From assembly GCA_010279815.1 (NCBI GenBank), contig QEOQ01000559.1, forward strand, positions 441,225-461,061: DNA of 19,837 nt. The letters run 5' to 3'. The stretch's first letter is position 1. Every line of letters starts with the position of its first letter. The notes beneath the pieces are model-generated. The model worked only from the letters and a program-made list of their open reading frames with translations. It was not told the DNA's origin and searched no databases. The position numbers were made by a program, and so were the translations under genes. Origin of the DNA: Brachionus plicatilis. Lineage: Eukaryota; Rotifera; Eurotatoria; Ploima; Brachionidae. This document shows positions 1 to 9,360 of this stretch, piece after piece.

Positions 1-210
1 TCGAACCGGTTCACCAAACAGGTTCCATCTTCGAACCGGTTCACCAAACAGGTTCCATCTTCGAACCGGTTCACCAAACCGGTTCCATCTTCGAACCGGT
101 TCACCAAACCGGTTCCATCTTCGAACCGGTTCACCAAACAGGTTCCATCTTCGAACCGGTTCACCAAACAGGTTCCATCTTCGAACCGGTTCACCAAACC
201 GGTTCCATTT
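1..210. repeat. 30-bp tandem repeat with ACCGGT core (7 copies, cut by window edge)
   Basis: Seven consecutive 30-bp units start at 1, 31, 61, 91, 121, 151 and 181; the array probably continues left of the window. Each unit carries the palindrome GAACCGGTTC, then a second half-site ending GGTTCCATCT. The only variation before the last unit is base 20 (A or C), in the order A A C C A A C. That suggests a 120-bp higher-order unit. The C variant restores a second AACCGGTT palindrome. The last unit diverges at its end, from ATCT to ATTT. The array is read here as the subterminal repeats of a DNA transposon (see 1-232). Confidence 0.95.
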
Positions 211-232
211 TGGAACCGGTTTCCCACCCCTA
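1..232. mobile_element. Terminal part of a probable hAT-type DNA transposon
   Basis: The 30-bp array runs straight into GGAACCGGTTTCCCACCCCTA, ending near 232, where ordinary sequence begins. Read on the minus strand, the end starts TAGGGGTGGGAAACCGGTT. hAT terminal inverted repeats typically begin C/TAG-x-G followed by a short G-rich stretch, and hAT elements often carry short subterminal repeats bound by the transposase. This assignment is inference: the other end, the transposase and the 8-bp target duplication lie outside the window. A plain satellite array with an abrupt edge is the alternative. Confidence 0.45.
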
Positions 233-1200
233 ATACGGATGAGACAGAAAATTTGAATAGACTGGGATGCGCTTAGGCCGGCTTTTCTCGAAATTACAGA
301 ATTCGAGTTCTATGGAATTCCGAAGAGGCGTACGTCAGCTAGTCACCTAATGAGTAATGAGTCAATCTAATGAGTAATGACGATGCTAAAATCATCTAGC
401 CTTCTAATTATCCAAGCCGAAATTACCTGTTTTAATGGTTTTACAACTTCATTATTGGATTAAAAAAATTATTTAGAAAACCAAAATTTTTATCGCCTTA
501 AAACCTTAAAAATTTTATTCCTCTATCTAATAGATTTCTTAATTCAAACTCAAAAAAAACTTTCAAAATTCTTTTTTTATAGTTACATTATATTTTATTT
601 TGCTTTTTTGATTGATATTATTGAATTTTTGATATTATAATATGGATCTGTAAATTATTTTTAATTATTAATTAATCAAGTAAATGTTTTAACAAGTTAA
701 ACTCCAATTTTTTTTAATGAGAATAGAAATGTAAGAAAACCATTAGACAGAAAGAAAGGATCAAAAATAAACAATAAAAATCATAATTTTCAACAAAATT
801 TAGACCGACCTTTTGATAATTTATTTTTGAAATAATTTTTTATTATTTTAACTCAAAATTAGGATCGGCACTGAAATAATTTATTTTTTGAATAAACTTT
901 TTAAACCTTGATTTAAACGAAGCCCAAAACTAGGTTCTTTCTGTCTTAACCCCTCGTCAATGATTGAGATTCATCAATTAACGGGCTATTAAAATCCGAA
1001 GTGTGTCTGACTTAAAATTTATATTTGTTTTGCCCTAATATATTTCAATTGATGATTCATGTGATTTAAAAATTATTTTAAATCACAATTTAGATACCTT
1101 AATGTGGATTATATTTTTGTCTTTTTAATTTTCAAAATAAAGATTTTATATGACTCAATTAAAGTTCAATTGAAAAAAAAGATTTGTTTTATTTTAATTA

Positions 1201-1323
1201 AAATAATAAACATCTTATGTATCATTTAAACAAAAAATAAAAAAATCTAATTTCTCATTTTTATTAAAATTTTTATTAATTAAATTTTGATCATTTGATA
1301 ATGATCATGAAATTCAAGTTGCC
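1201..1323 (+). repeat. Dispersed repeat, copy 1 (related to 17300-17429)
   Basis: This copy shares a series of blocks in the same order with 17300-17429: AAACATCTTATGT, a poly-A plus CTAATTT block, then CATTTGATAATGATCATGAA and TTCAAGTTGCC. Weaker similarity seems to extend upstream of both copies. The shared unit contains no ORF. It is probably an old non-autonomous transposon family, though no termini could be defined. Confidence 0.6.
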
Positions 1324-1734
1324 AATTAAATTAATAAACAATTTGAACTAAGGTAATTAAAATCGTTATTGAGAAAGAAAGTTGATGATGGAACCATTAG
1401 TTTATATTTTATAGGTTTTTAAAAATTTTATAAATATTAGCGATTAAATATTTTGTATTAAAAATCAGCTAAAAATGTATATAAGTTTTTTTAAAAAAAT
1501 TTTCATTATTTTCCGTATTTTTACTCTTTTTAATTAAAATTTACCAAAATTTACGTAAAAAAGGTAAAAAAAAGTACAACTTAAAAATTTCCTTTTTTTC
1601 TTTAAAAATAAAAAACTAAAAAAAAAAACAAAAAATTTTTAAGAAATGTCAAAATAGTGGTTTAGATAAAGATATAATTGACTCTAAAAATATTAATGAT
1701 TTTAAAAACAAAATTGATAAAATTTATTTAAACA

Positions 1735-1791
1735 AGCTATTATGATGAGATTGAACTCTCATTCCATGTGCTTAGCGCATCATAGCTTTTA

Positions 1792-1826
<35 letters not shown>
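1735..1826 (+). mobile_element. Microsatellite-tailed 3' end of a retroelement or SINE
   Basis: A 53-nt segment (1735-1787) can fold as a three-way junction. The outer stem is AGCTAT/ATAGCT, hairpin A is TGAGA/TCTCA with a TTGAAC loop, and hairpin B is TGTGC/GCGCA with one G-T pair. It is followed by TTTTAT and about eleven ATT units (1793-1826). The same layout, with different stem sequences, forms the 3' end of the retrotransposon at 10413-11231 (minus strand). No reverse transcriptase sequence is recognisable upstream, so this is either a severely 5'-truncated copy or a non-autonomous element using the same tail. Confidence 0.5.
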
Positions 1827-1827
<1 letters not shown>

Positions 1828-2600
1828 ATTAAGATAAAAAATATGATCAATTAGTCATATAAATCGACAATCTATTTTTATTTTTAAAAACTAAATTAAG
1901 AAAAAATTAGAATTTAATTCATTTTGTTCAATTGATTTTTAAGTCCAGTTAATTAAAAAAATCAAGTTTTTCTGAGAAGATGTGATTTTTTTTTCCAATA
2001 AAAATTAAATGAAACTTTTTTTTAAGAGTACGTATTTTTGCTAATAAAATATTCATGCTTTTTTTTCTTAATTACTTTTCATTTTTTTTTGCTAAAAGAT
2101 TTAATCAGTCAAGAACACAAAGCAATCAGTTATCAGCCCGGAAAATGCTATTTTTAATAAAAAAAAAATCATCAATTTTATAAATAAATTCAAATTTTCC
2201 AAATTTACTCTTGAGACTTTTTCAGAAAGAATTTTAAAAACTTTTGTTTACTCTATTATTTCCAAGCAAATAAAAAATAACTGAAAAAACTCATTATGAG
2301 AACAAGTGAACCTTTAAAGGTGAAAAAAGTGTGGTTAATTAACCGTTTAATTTGAACTTTTCAATTCATATTTAAAAAATTGTATTTGTTAAGAGGCCAA
2401 ATCATAAATTATGAAATAAATATTTTTTCACTCTTAATTCAAAAAACAAAAAATAAAAATTTATTTTTACATTAGGTCAACAATTCATTGAACTTAAAAA
2501 TGGCTTTTTTGAAATAAAAAAAATTGCTAATTATTTTTTGATCACCATTGAGTTTTGATGCAAACATCAATCAAGCTAGAAAGGAAAGGAACATATTCGA

Positions 2601-2681
2601 GCTGCGATGGCCGAGTGGTTAAGGCGTCTGACTCGAAATCAGATGGGGTTACCCGCACAGGTTCAAATCCTGTTCGCAGCG
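2601..2681 (+). tRNA. tRNA-Ser (anticodon CGA)
   Basis: This 81-nt class II tRNA reads UCG serine codons. The 7-bp acceptor stem GCTGCGA/TCGCAGC is perfect and the discriminator base is G (2681). The anticodon stem TCTGA/TCAGA encloses loop CTCGAAA with anticodon CGA at 2634-2636. A long variable arm (GGG/CCC stem) and a T arm ACAGG/CCTGT with loop TTCAAAT follow. The internal Pol III promoter is present: A box TGGCCGAGTGG at 2609-2619 and B box GGTTCAAATCC at 2660-2670. CCA is not encoded and there is no intron. All stems are intact, so the gene looks functional. Confidence 0.97.
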
Positions 2682-2683
2682 AA

Positions 2684-2689
2684 TTTTTT
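2684..2689 (+). terminator. RNA polymerase III terminator of tRNA-Ser
   Basis: A run of six T lies two bases after the discriminator base of the tRNA. This is the normal Pol III termination signal and needs no hairpin. Confidence 0.85.
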
Positions 2690-2951
2690 AATGGTTATAT
2701 TCAAATATCATAATTTATGTGAAAATCAAATCCTAAATGAATTTTTTTTCTTTAGCATTGCCTTTATTTTTTCATTTTATTAAAATAAAAAAAATTTTTT
2801 TTTTCAATTTTTCACATTTTTTAATTAATTTTTGTTTAGAATGCCTGTTATTTAATAGCCGGGTCGATCAACAAAAAAAAACTCAAAAATTGTGTTTTAT
2901 TGTTTTAGTCAAAAATAATAAAACTTGCGTCAAGTAAATGAGTAATTCATA

Positions 2952-4381
2952 ATGAATTTGGATAAAGTCACAAAATCTATTTGTAGTGATGCTGCTTCGA
3001 TATCTTCTTCGCTGCACATTCAGCGAAATCAGGTGACTAAAGAACTAGTTGATAGGCTTATTGATTTTCTGAATGATGAGCTAATGTTTGTAATGGTAAT
3101 TTGGGGACCATCTCAATGTGGAAAAACATATTTACTCACTACAATATTAGACCAGATTACACCTTTTGAAAAATGTAAAGATTATTTGAGTTTAAATAAT
3201 CGATCAGTAAGCAGAATCAAAAACAAATTGAACAATTGCACAAACAATCAATTTTTACTCATTCAAAACTTAAAAAATACTCAAAATATGAAATCTTTGG
3301 TCAAATTTGTGCACAAAAAGAGACAAAAATCCATTTTTATTCTCAGCGATAAACAATACATACTCAATCGAAAAATAATGAAAAAATCTCAATGTGTCAC
3401 ATTTCCAGTCAACTACCTAAGTCCAAATGAAATGAGACAAAATTTAAATCAATTAAATTCAATTCAAATAAACAAGTCTACTTGGATGAGCAAAAATATT
3501 TTTATGAAAAATTTCTACAATTTGCTAAAGAAACCCAAGTATTTCAAAAAAGTAAAACAGCACTGGCAACCTGAGAACATTGGCCAAGAATTAAGTGAAA
3601 ATGTTGTTTATGATCAAATGGCTGCAGTCTATTCACTCAATTCTTTTATTTATTCATTTAAATCATTTGCACTGCTCCTCGACTTCAATATTGATGCAAG
3701 TATTGATGCAAGTATTGACGTAAATATTGATGTCAATATTGATGTCGATAGTATCATTCAAAAACTAGCTAAGCTAAATGATCAATTCAAACTAGTGGTT
3801 CTAAATCAACTTTTGAGTGATTTATTCAATGAGAAAAAAATGAGTGACATTAAATCAGGCTGTTTTGTGATCAAAGTGAATAGATATGACACAGAACTGA
3901 GCCCGTTTGTACTCTCTCGCATTAAATGTCTCAATTTAAAGTGCATATTTCTGGTCAATGATACCAGCATTTTCCTCAAGTACAAATATTTGTTTGACTT
4001 TAAATTCAAGCTAAGTTCTTTGAGTTCAAATGATGTACTGATGGAATCGATTGGATACATTGATCTCCCGGCTATTGACTATGTCAAGTCTGCAAAAACA
4101 AATCTTGACCAAATAATCCAACATTTATTTAGTCATGTGTTTGTAGAGGGTCGTGTTCCCTCCATTCAAGACAGACCAAATGTGCTAAATATTGATCTTG
4201 AAAAAGAGAATAACATTTTCTCTAAAGGATCAATGTCTAAATTAATTTATAAATATCTAATCAAGAGGAAAACATTGATTGTAATTGTTCGAAATTTTAG
4301 CAATTTAAATCAAATTTCTATAATTCAAAAGTACATTGATTTGAAAATTAAATTAATTGTCCAAGTTGAACCACAATTTAG
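2952..4381 (+). CDS. P-loop (AAA+ / clamp-loader-like) protein, first exon
   Basis: I do not recognise the family. The ATG at 2952 follows an in-frame TAA at 2943. Residues 52-59 are a Walker A motif, GPSQCGKT. Around it the order resembles clamp-loader ATPases: an asparagine/arginine-rich segment (YLSLNNRS, 78-85), a hydrophobic strand FLLIQNL (101-107) where Walker B should be but without its acidic pair, a sensor-1-like strand SIFILSD (127-133), and YLSPNEM (155-161). A degenerate strand pattern recurs at 304-362 and 441-473. A basic, lysine-rich stretch lies at 180-205 and a short residue repeat at 246-266. The exon probably ends at 4381, before GTACGT, in phase 2; reading through would stop at 4412 (486 aa). 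It may join an exon at 4461 or at 5554. Loss of Walker B acids argues for weak or absent ATP hydrolysis. The clamp-loader assignment is tentative. Confidence 0.8.
3687..3749 (+). repeat. In-frame 12-bp coding minisatellite
   Basis: Five imperfect 12-bp units based on AATATTGATGYA lie inside the first exon. They keep the reading frame and encode alternating NIDV and SIDA tetrapeptides (residues 246-266). The tract separates the first P-loop module from the second half of the protein and is likely a flexible acidic linker prone to length change. Confidence 0.9.
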
Positions 4382-4569
4382 GTACGTAAATTTACCAATA
4401 TGTCGATTCTGATCTTGATTTTTTTTGAATAAAGTAATTTTTTTTGTTTTTTTTTTAAAGATTTTTTTTTATCTCACATCAGGAATCGTATTTTTTTAGA
4501 TTAGCAACTCTTCATTTTAATAATTTTAATCATCTAAAAGATAAAATAACTTCTAATAAATTTGGATAA
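4382..4569 (+). other. Candidate 79-nt intron (4382-4460) and alternative terminal exon (4461-4569)
   Basis: AG|GTACGT at 4381/4382 is a good donor. A CTGAT branch-like site, a long T tract and TTTAAAG at 4460 make a plausible 79-nt intron. Splicing to 4461 continues in frame (phase 2) for 36 codons to TAA at 4567-4569 and gives a 512-aa protein. The added piece is rich in Phe, His and Asn and begins RFFFISHQES. The same donor also matches the phase of the acceptor at 5553, so this exon may be an alternative end or a chance open stretch. Sequence alone cannot decide. Confidence 0.4.
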
Positions 4570-5049
4570 TATTGTTATAAAGATATGTTAAATTTTGAGA
4601 ATTGTCGAAAATCATGTGAATGCAAATATTTAGGATCTCTTTAAATAGTCTGATAGTACTTGAGATCTTGGCAATGAAACCATTTATTTTCAAGATTTTC
4701 TTCATATTTCTTGTTTTAATGTTAATGTCAGCTATTGTGCTATTCTTTTTGACCTTTTGATACTTTTATAGAAGCTTGTCTAGTGTTACAAGCATATAAT
4801 TAGAAAAATAAAATTATTTTTATCATGTATCTAATTTTCTTATTTATTTAAAGTAAATAAAAAAGAAAATAAAGTAAGCACCCAATTCTTTTATGACGTT
4901 CTTTCAAGTTCATTGTTAATCAATTGAGCACCAAAATTTTCTCGAAATTACAAAATTAAAATTATACATTAAAAAAAGTGTCACTGTGACATAATATAGA
5001 AAGGCAAAATATAGAAAATTATACAAGGAATAGTTAAATTAATTTTTTT
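4570..5049. other. AT-rich stretch between coding blocks
   Basis: No convincing gene is present. AATAAA motifs (for example near 4805) could be a poly(A) signal if the first protein ends at 4569. A 28-codon ATG frame at 4674-4760 encodes an almost wholly hydrophobic peptide; it is too short and low-complexity to call. If the exons at 2952 and 5554 belong together, this stretch is intronic. Confidence 0.5.
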
Positions 5050-5318
5050 TCAATTTTTTTCTTCACCGATTAGTAAATTATTACCAATACCTTCTGAAAA
5101 TGATTCAATATTCTCACTTTTATAATCTGTCACTAATCGTAAAATTCTTAAATTAGTCTCAAGTTTGTCTTTTTTTGGTTTAAATTGTTCACCGTTTTTT
5201 TTATTCTAAGCTTATCTGAATCAACTTTATTTTGCTCTCTCCTGAATAATTCTACAACTTTTGAAACAGTTAAATGTTTTCTAGTGTCTAATTGAATTTG
5301 GTAATGAATAATTATTAT
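5050..5318 (-). pseudogene. Frameshifted antisense coding remnant, family unknown
   Basis: On the minus strand two overlapping frames have protein-like composition. The first (about 5318 down to 5200) encodes a charged helical segment containing HLTVSKVVELFRREQ. The second (about 5200 to a TGA at 5050-5052) encodes a lysine-rich segment, then LRILRLVTDYKSENIESFSE and an acidic end. They meet at an eight-base homopolymer (5195-5202), where a single-base slip would join them into about 85 residues. It is either a decayed gene or transposon end, or a homopolymer sequencing error in a live last exon. No ATG is present and no upstream exon was found. If the plus-strand exons at 2952 and 5554 form one gene, this block sits in its intron on the opposite strand. 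Confidence 0.35.
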
Positions 5319-5553
5319 TTAGTTTTAAAAATTTTTGTTCATTTTTAAGCTTAATTTGGAAAGAAAAATATTATCTTTTTATTTTAAAGAGTAAGCCAAA
5401 GTCTCTATTTTATTTTCTATATTTTTTTCTTTATTTTGTCCGCCTCCCAAAAACATATATCAAATTAAAAAATAATTATTTTTAAAATTTTTAAAAAATT
5501 TACAATTTTTTAAATTAAATAATTGTATTTAAGTTTTAATTTTTGCTTTTAAG

Positions 5554-7957
5554 GTTTAAAAACTTATTTTGGAATCAAGTAGGATGGAAATCAACTTATT
5601 TGAAAGAGAGTCAGACTGAAGTTGATAAAAGTCTTAATACAGAATTGATATCTCTGTTGAGTAAAAGCTCAAAATTTGTAGAATCAAGCTCTTCAAATGT
5701 TTTCTTGTGTTATTATTTTCAATTGAAACGAATGGAACAAATGGCTTTTGTTAAGTATTTTAGCATTGGCATTCCAATTGAAACTAATGAAAATCTAGAT
5801 AGATCTATTCGTTCAATACCAAGCTTAGTAAAAATGCTAGATAACAATAAGATTGAATTTCAGGATCCTAAATTTGAAATTTATTTTACGGCACTGTATA
5901 TTGTCAGAGAATTATTAAGCGATCGAGAAACCAGTCAAGAGCGAATACGTTCTTTAATAGTCAAATATCGATACTACAAAAAATTCGCTCCACTATGGCA
6001 TTTTATTGCCGAGGCTCTCTCAAATGATAATTCTTATTTTAGATCACTAAACTTGAATCAAGAAAAATTACTTATCGATTATTGGAAAATAATTCTCAGT
6101 TCTTCAAATAAAGATTTAATTGGTGTTTATCACGATCATTTATTGCAGCGTTGTCTTGATCGGTCAAACTTGGACAACCCTTTTTTCTGCATTACACCCA
6201 AAAAGAAAAGAGAAAATATTCAGAGTTCTTGTTTTGAGTCGAAGGAACTTGTGAATGAATCAAGTGATCTTTATGAATTCGACAATGTTAACAATGGATT
6301 AAAACATGCTGCAGAATTTCTCAAAGTAAATTGTTACGAAAAAAAGCCGATTTATGTGCGCAAATTTAATTTCATGTGTCACAGTTTAATTTCTTATGCC
6401 AAAAAAAATGGTCGACAACTGTTCGAATTTTATCAATGTTGTCTTGATAATCATTTTGGCTACGTTCTTTTGACATCAAGTCTAATTAAAGAGCAACTTT
6501 TGGATCTCATAAGCAAACTTGGACTTGAGGATTCGTCAATTATGTCCCAATGTTGCGTTTTATTGCACAGTTTTATGAATAAAAGCAATGGATCAAGAAT
6601 AAGGTTTGTTTCTGCCAGATCGTTAGCAACCCTTAAAAAAGAATTGGATAACACAGTACTTGATGTATTGATTGAAAACTATCATTTAAGAAAGGACTAT
6701 TGGTATAATATACCAGATTTGATTGGAAAATCCTGCATTTCAAGTAGTAAATTAATAGAAAAAGTGTTTTTTTTTATTAATGAAAATAAAGACTTAGATC
6801 TAGTCAAGGCGCTTTTTTCTCTTTTGTCTAATTCATCAAAATACAAGAAAGAAATTTTAGAGTTCAAAATTAATTTAAATAGCTTATCAAACATTCTTAA
6901 GATATATTATTTTGATTTGCATTTCAACTTTGCGTCTTTCATTTATTTAAATGAATTAATTGATTTAGTTTTCACCGAGAACAGCGATCTTATTTTCAGA
7001 CTTCACAACTATGTGACTAAATTAAATTCAAATTTTGAGTTAAATAGCAGATTGTGCTTTCTGTTCAAACAAGATCACTTTGTTACCAAATTGGATTATT
7101 TAATTCAGTACAATTATTTCCGTGTAGAATCATGCTCGAGCTTATTCAAGCTTTTAAATGCTAATGACATAAATGAATTTGTAAAGCTTTTGATAAAATA
7201 TGATCAATTTAATTCAAATTTAAACCATGTAATTGAGTATATGTCCCATTTAATTGTGAACGCAGAGAATTCACTGAACATTGAATTGATAGTGGACTAT
7301 GTGATGGTGACATTAAGATTAATTGTAAATGAAAAGAAGACAAACAGCTTGATTGTAGATTTGATAAAGTTGATTATAACTAAATTTATCCATAGTAAGA
7401 ATGTTTTCAAATCTGTGAACAACTTGTTCATTCAAATTGTAAGAAATGTTGGAACAAAACCTGAGCTCGGACTGAGCAATTTTGTTGAACTGTTGTTATT
7501 TTATTATACAGAAGTACAGCGACATCAAAAATGTTTTATAAAAAAAAAAAATTTGGAAAAGTTAAAAGCTAATTCAGAAGAGATTGCTGGGACATTCGGT
7601 CAGATATTTCGTTTTCTAGATTCTGTTGGCTTTTTACAAATCACTTTAGAAAAATTCAACCAAACACAATCAAGTGATTATTTGAGATTTTTTGTCAAAA
7701 AGTGCGTTGCCTGTCACTTATGTGTTCTTATTGAGGAAAACAAAATGCTAGTAATTGATGAGGATGTTATTTTGGACACAAAGGTAAATTTTTAAAAGTA
7801 ATTTACTTTTTTTAAAAACTTTTTTTGCAAGATCGAAGACTCTAAAACATTTCAACTTGAGCTAAATAAACTTATTGAAGAAGAAACAAAATATTTAAAA
7901 ACAAATAAACTTATGGTTTTGAACAATAAGTCTTTGCATCGAATCAGACAAATTTAG
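5554..7957 (+). CDS. Large alpha-helical protein, C-terminal exons (5554-7783, 7832-7957)
   Basis: I do not recognise the family. The frame is open from 5543, but there is no ATG between about 5310 and the first in-frame Met about 63 codons in. The sequence before 5554 (TTTTTGCTTTTAAG) is a good 3' splice site, so this is an internal exon entered in phase 2. It encodes about 744 residues, mostly amphipathic helices rich in Leu, Ile, Asn, Ser and Lys, with no signal peptide or clear membrane span. This suggests a HEAT/ARM-like or other helical-repeat scaffold. A basic cluster, KKKR (6200-6211), could be a nuclear localisation signal. A 48-nt intron (7784-7831) leads to a last exon of 41 codons ending at TAG 7955-7957, with a Glu/Lys-rich helix. 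It may be the continuation of the P-loop exon at 2952 (about 1261 aa in total) or a separate gene whose first exon is unresolved. Confidence 0.8.
7784..7831 (+). other. 48-nt spliceosomal intron
   Basis: The donor is AAG|GTAAAT and the acceptor is TTTTTTTGCAAG|AT, between codons (phase 0). Unspliced translation stops after three codons (TAA at 7793-7795). Splicing restores 41 further codons of protein-like sequence, which supports the intron. Confidence 0.8.
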
Positions 7958-8090
7958 ATAACTTGTTGTAAATTCATTACTGAGTTGTTGAGTATTTTTT
8001 AAATTTATCCGATAAAAGCGTACTTGACTCAAACATTTTATGTATTAGATTGTCCTTCAAGTATTGAACACTTTTTGAAAGTTTTCATTA

Positions 8091-8096
8091 AATAAA
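8091..8096 (+). terminator. AATAAA poly(A) signal
   Basis: AATAAA lies about 135 nt after the stop codon at 7957, on the same strand, and is followed by AT-rich sequence. It is the first canonical signal after the stop and fits the 3' end of the locus. Such hexamers are common in AT-rich DNA. Confidence 0.5.
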
Positions 8097-9360
8097 AATA
8101 TTTCTAAAGGAGCTTTTAGTCATATGTGTGAACTAAAGATTATTGTAAAACTATTGACTGTGCAAAAAAATATTTATTTGTAGAAAAATTGGAAATTCTT
8201 AATGTAATTGTGTTTGAAAAATTAAATAAATTTTTTTTGTTTTTTTTTTATTAACTTTAAAGCATGTTTCTTAATCTATAATATAAGAGAAGTACTGTAA
8301 GCCCTTTTGTTGGGTATTTATTCAATAGTTTTTTGATAATTATTAAGAAAACTTTTTTAGATAAAAATAAAGCATTTTAAAGATTCTAAAAACATATATT
8401 TTTTTTTAAATATTATTTGAAATTTTTTAAATCTTTTAAATAATAATTGAGAAATCTTAATTTTCTTATTTTATTCTAAAAATCACTAATATAAAAAAGT
8501 TGCAGTTATTTTATAATTAGTTTTAGAAAATAAACGCTAAAAAAATTAGAATAAACTTCACAACAGCAGAACAACTTACTTGTTATTTGTCAATTAAAAA
8601 TAGACTTTTTATTATTTAAATTTTTATGAAATATTCTGACGAACTTGCCAATATTGGAATCATTTCTCATAAACATATCGTTTATCAAAATACTTGCTTA
8701 TGAAAATCCAAAATAAATTTTTTTATTGCACAAAAAATATTAGAAAATATAAAAATCAATAAAATTTGAATTTGCTAGATCAGGCTTCATATCAAAAAAT
8801 TTATATACTTTTGGGTTCAAACCAACTAAAATTGATTTTCTTAAAAATTTTCTTTTAAATAGAAACATGCCAAAATCGTAAATTTTTGTAAAAACAAAAA
8901 TTGGAACATCACATTATTTTGTGTCATTTTGAAATCTGCATCATCTTGATATCCTAATGAAAAATTTTGGATCCATAATACAGATAAAGTGAATATTTTT
9001 TATCTCATTGAGGAGATCAGGCCTCAAGGTTAGTAAGACTAGCTAGCTAACTTCTCAAACTACTGTTTACCCTCACAAATAATTGTATCTTTATGAAAAT
9101 TTTCCACTTTATAAAAATAGGAAAATTCCCCCAAAAAAATTTTCCGTTTGTAATTTTCCTCACATAAAGGAGGAGAAATTAAATAAAAAAGTTAACAAAT
9201 TAAATATTTTTTTTATTATTTTATTTACAATTATTTATTTAAGAATATAAAGTTTAGTTTCAATTCTGGGAAGCTGCAGAAAGCCGTAAAAGGCGTAAAA
9301 TTTGCATAGTTATTAATTTCCATATAATTTATTTAAAATTTTTCATTTATTTTTTAAAAT
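8097..9360. other. Gene-free AT-rich region
   Basis: No coding signal is visible on either strand. Near 8998-9060 is a short, less AT-rich patch with small inverted repeats (TTGAGG/CCTCAA and GTTAG/CTAAC). Its minus strand contains AGCTAGTCTTACT, close to a hairpin of the retrotransposon tail at 10441-10498; this could be a very decayed copy. A dispersed 47-bp motif at 8771-8817 is listed separately. Confidence 0.6.
8771..8817 (+). repeat. Dispersed 47-bp motif, copy 1
   Basis: TTTGCTAGATCAGGCTTC through CTTTTGGGTT matches 18553-18599 with about four substitutions. The second copy lies inside the MITE at 18461-18765. The flanking sequences here do not resemble that MITE, so either this is a fragment of a diverged relative or the MITE captured an older repeat. 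Confidence 0.7.

Larger units (their letters stand above)
233..2600. other. Gene-free AT-rich region
   Basis: I see no convincing protein-coding gene here on either strand. The first part (about 233-420) has higher GC than the rest. It contains a 14-bp direct repeat, CTAATGAGTAATGA, at 347-360 and 367-380 (20-bp period). The rest is AT-rich with many A and T homopolymers. It also contains a dispersed repeat at 1201-1323 and a retroelement-like tail at 1735-1826, listed separately. Confidence 0.7.

Noticed and set aside
1..210. CRISPR-like array
   Set aside because: The repeats are directly adjacent with no unique spacers, in a eukaryotic context.
2737..2937. 66-codon plus-strand frame before the first exon
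   Set aside because: Low-complexity Phe/Lys/Ile composition from AT-rich sequence between the tRNA and the real ATG; no family resemblance.
3806..4060. 84-codon minus-strand frame
   Set aside because: Lies fully inside the plus-strand P-loop exon and is a shadow frame.
4674..4760. Hydrophobic 28-codon ATG frame resembling a signal peptide
   Set aside because: Too short and T-rich; a hydrophobic peptide is expected by chance in such DNA. It could serve as a first exon for the downstream ORF, but its donor sites are poor.
6460..6894. Two minus-strand frames of about 65 codons
   Set aside because: Shadows of the large plus-strand helical-protein exon.
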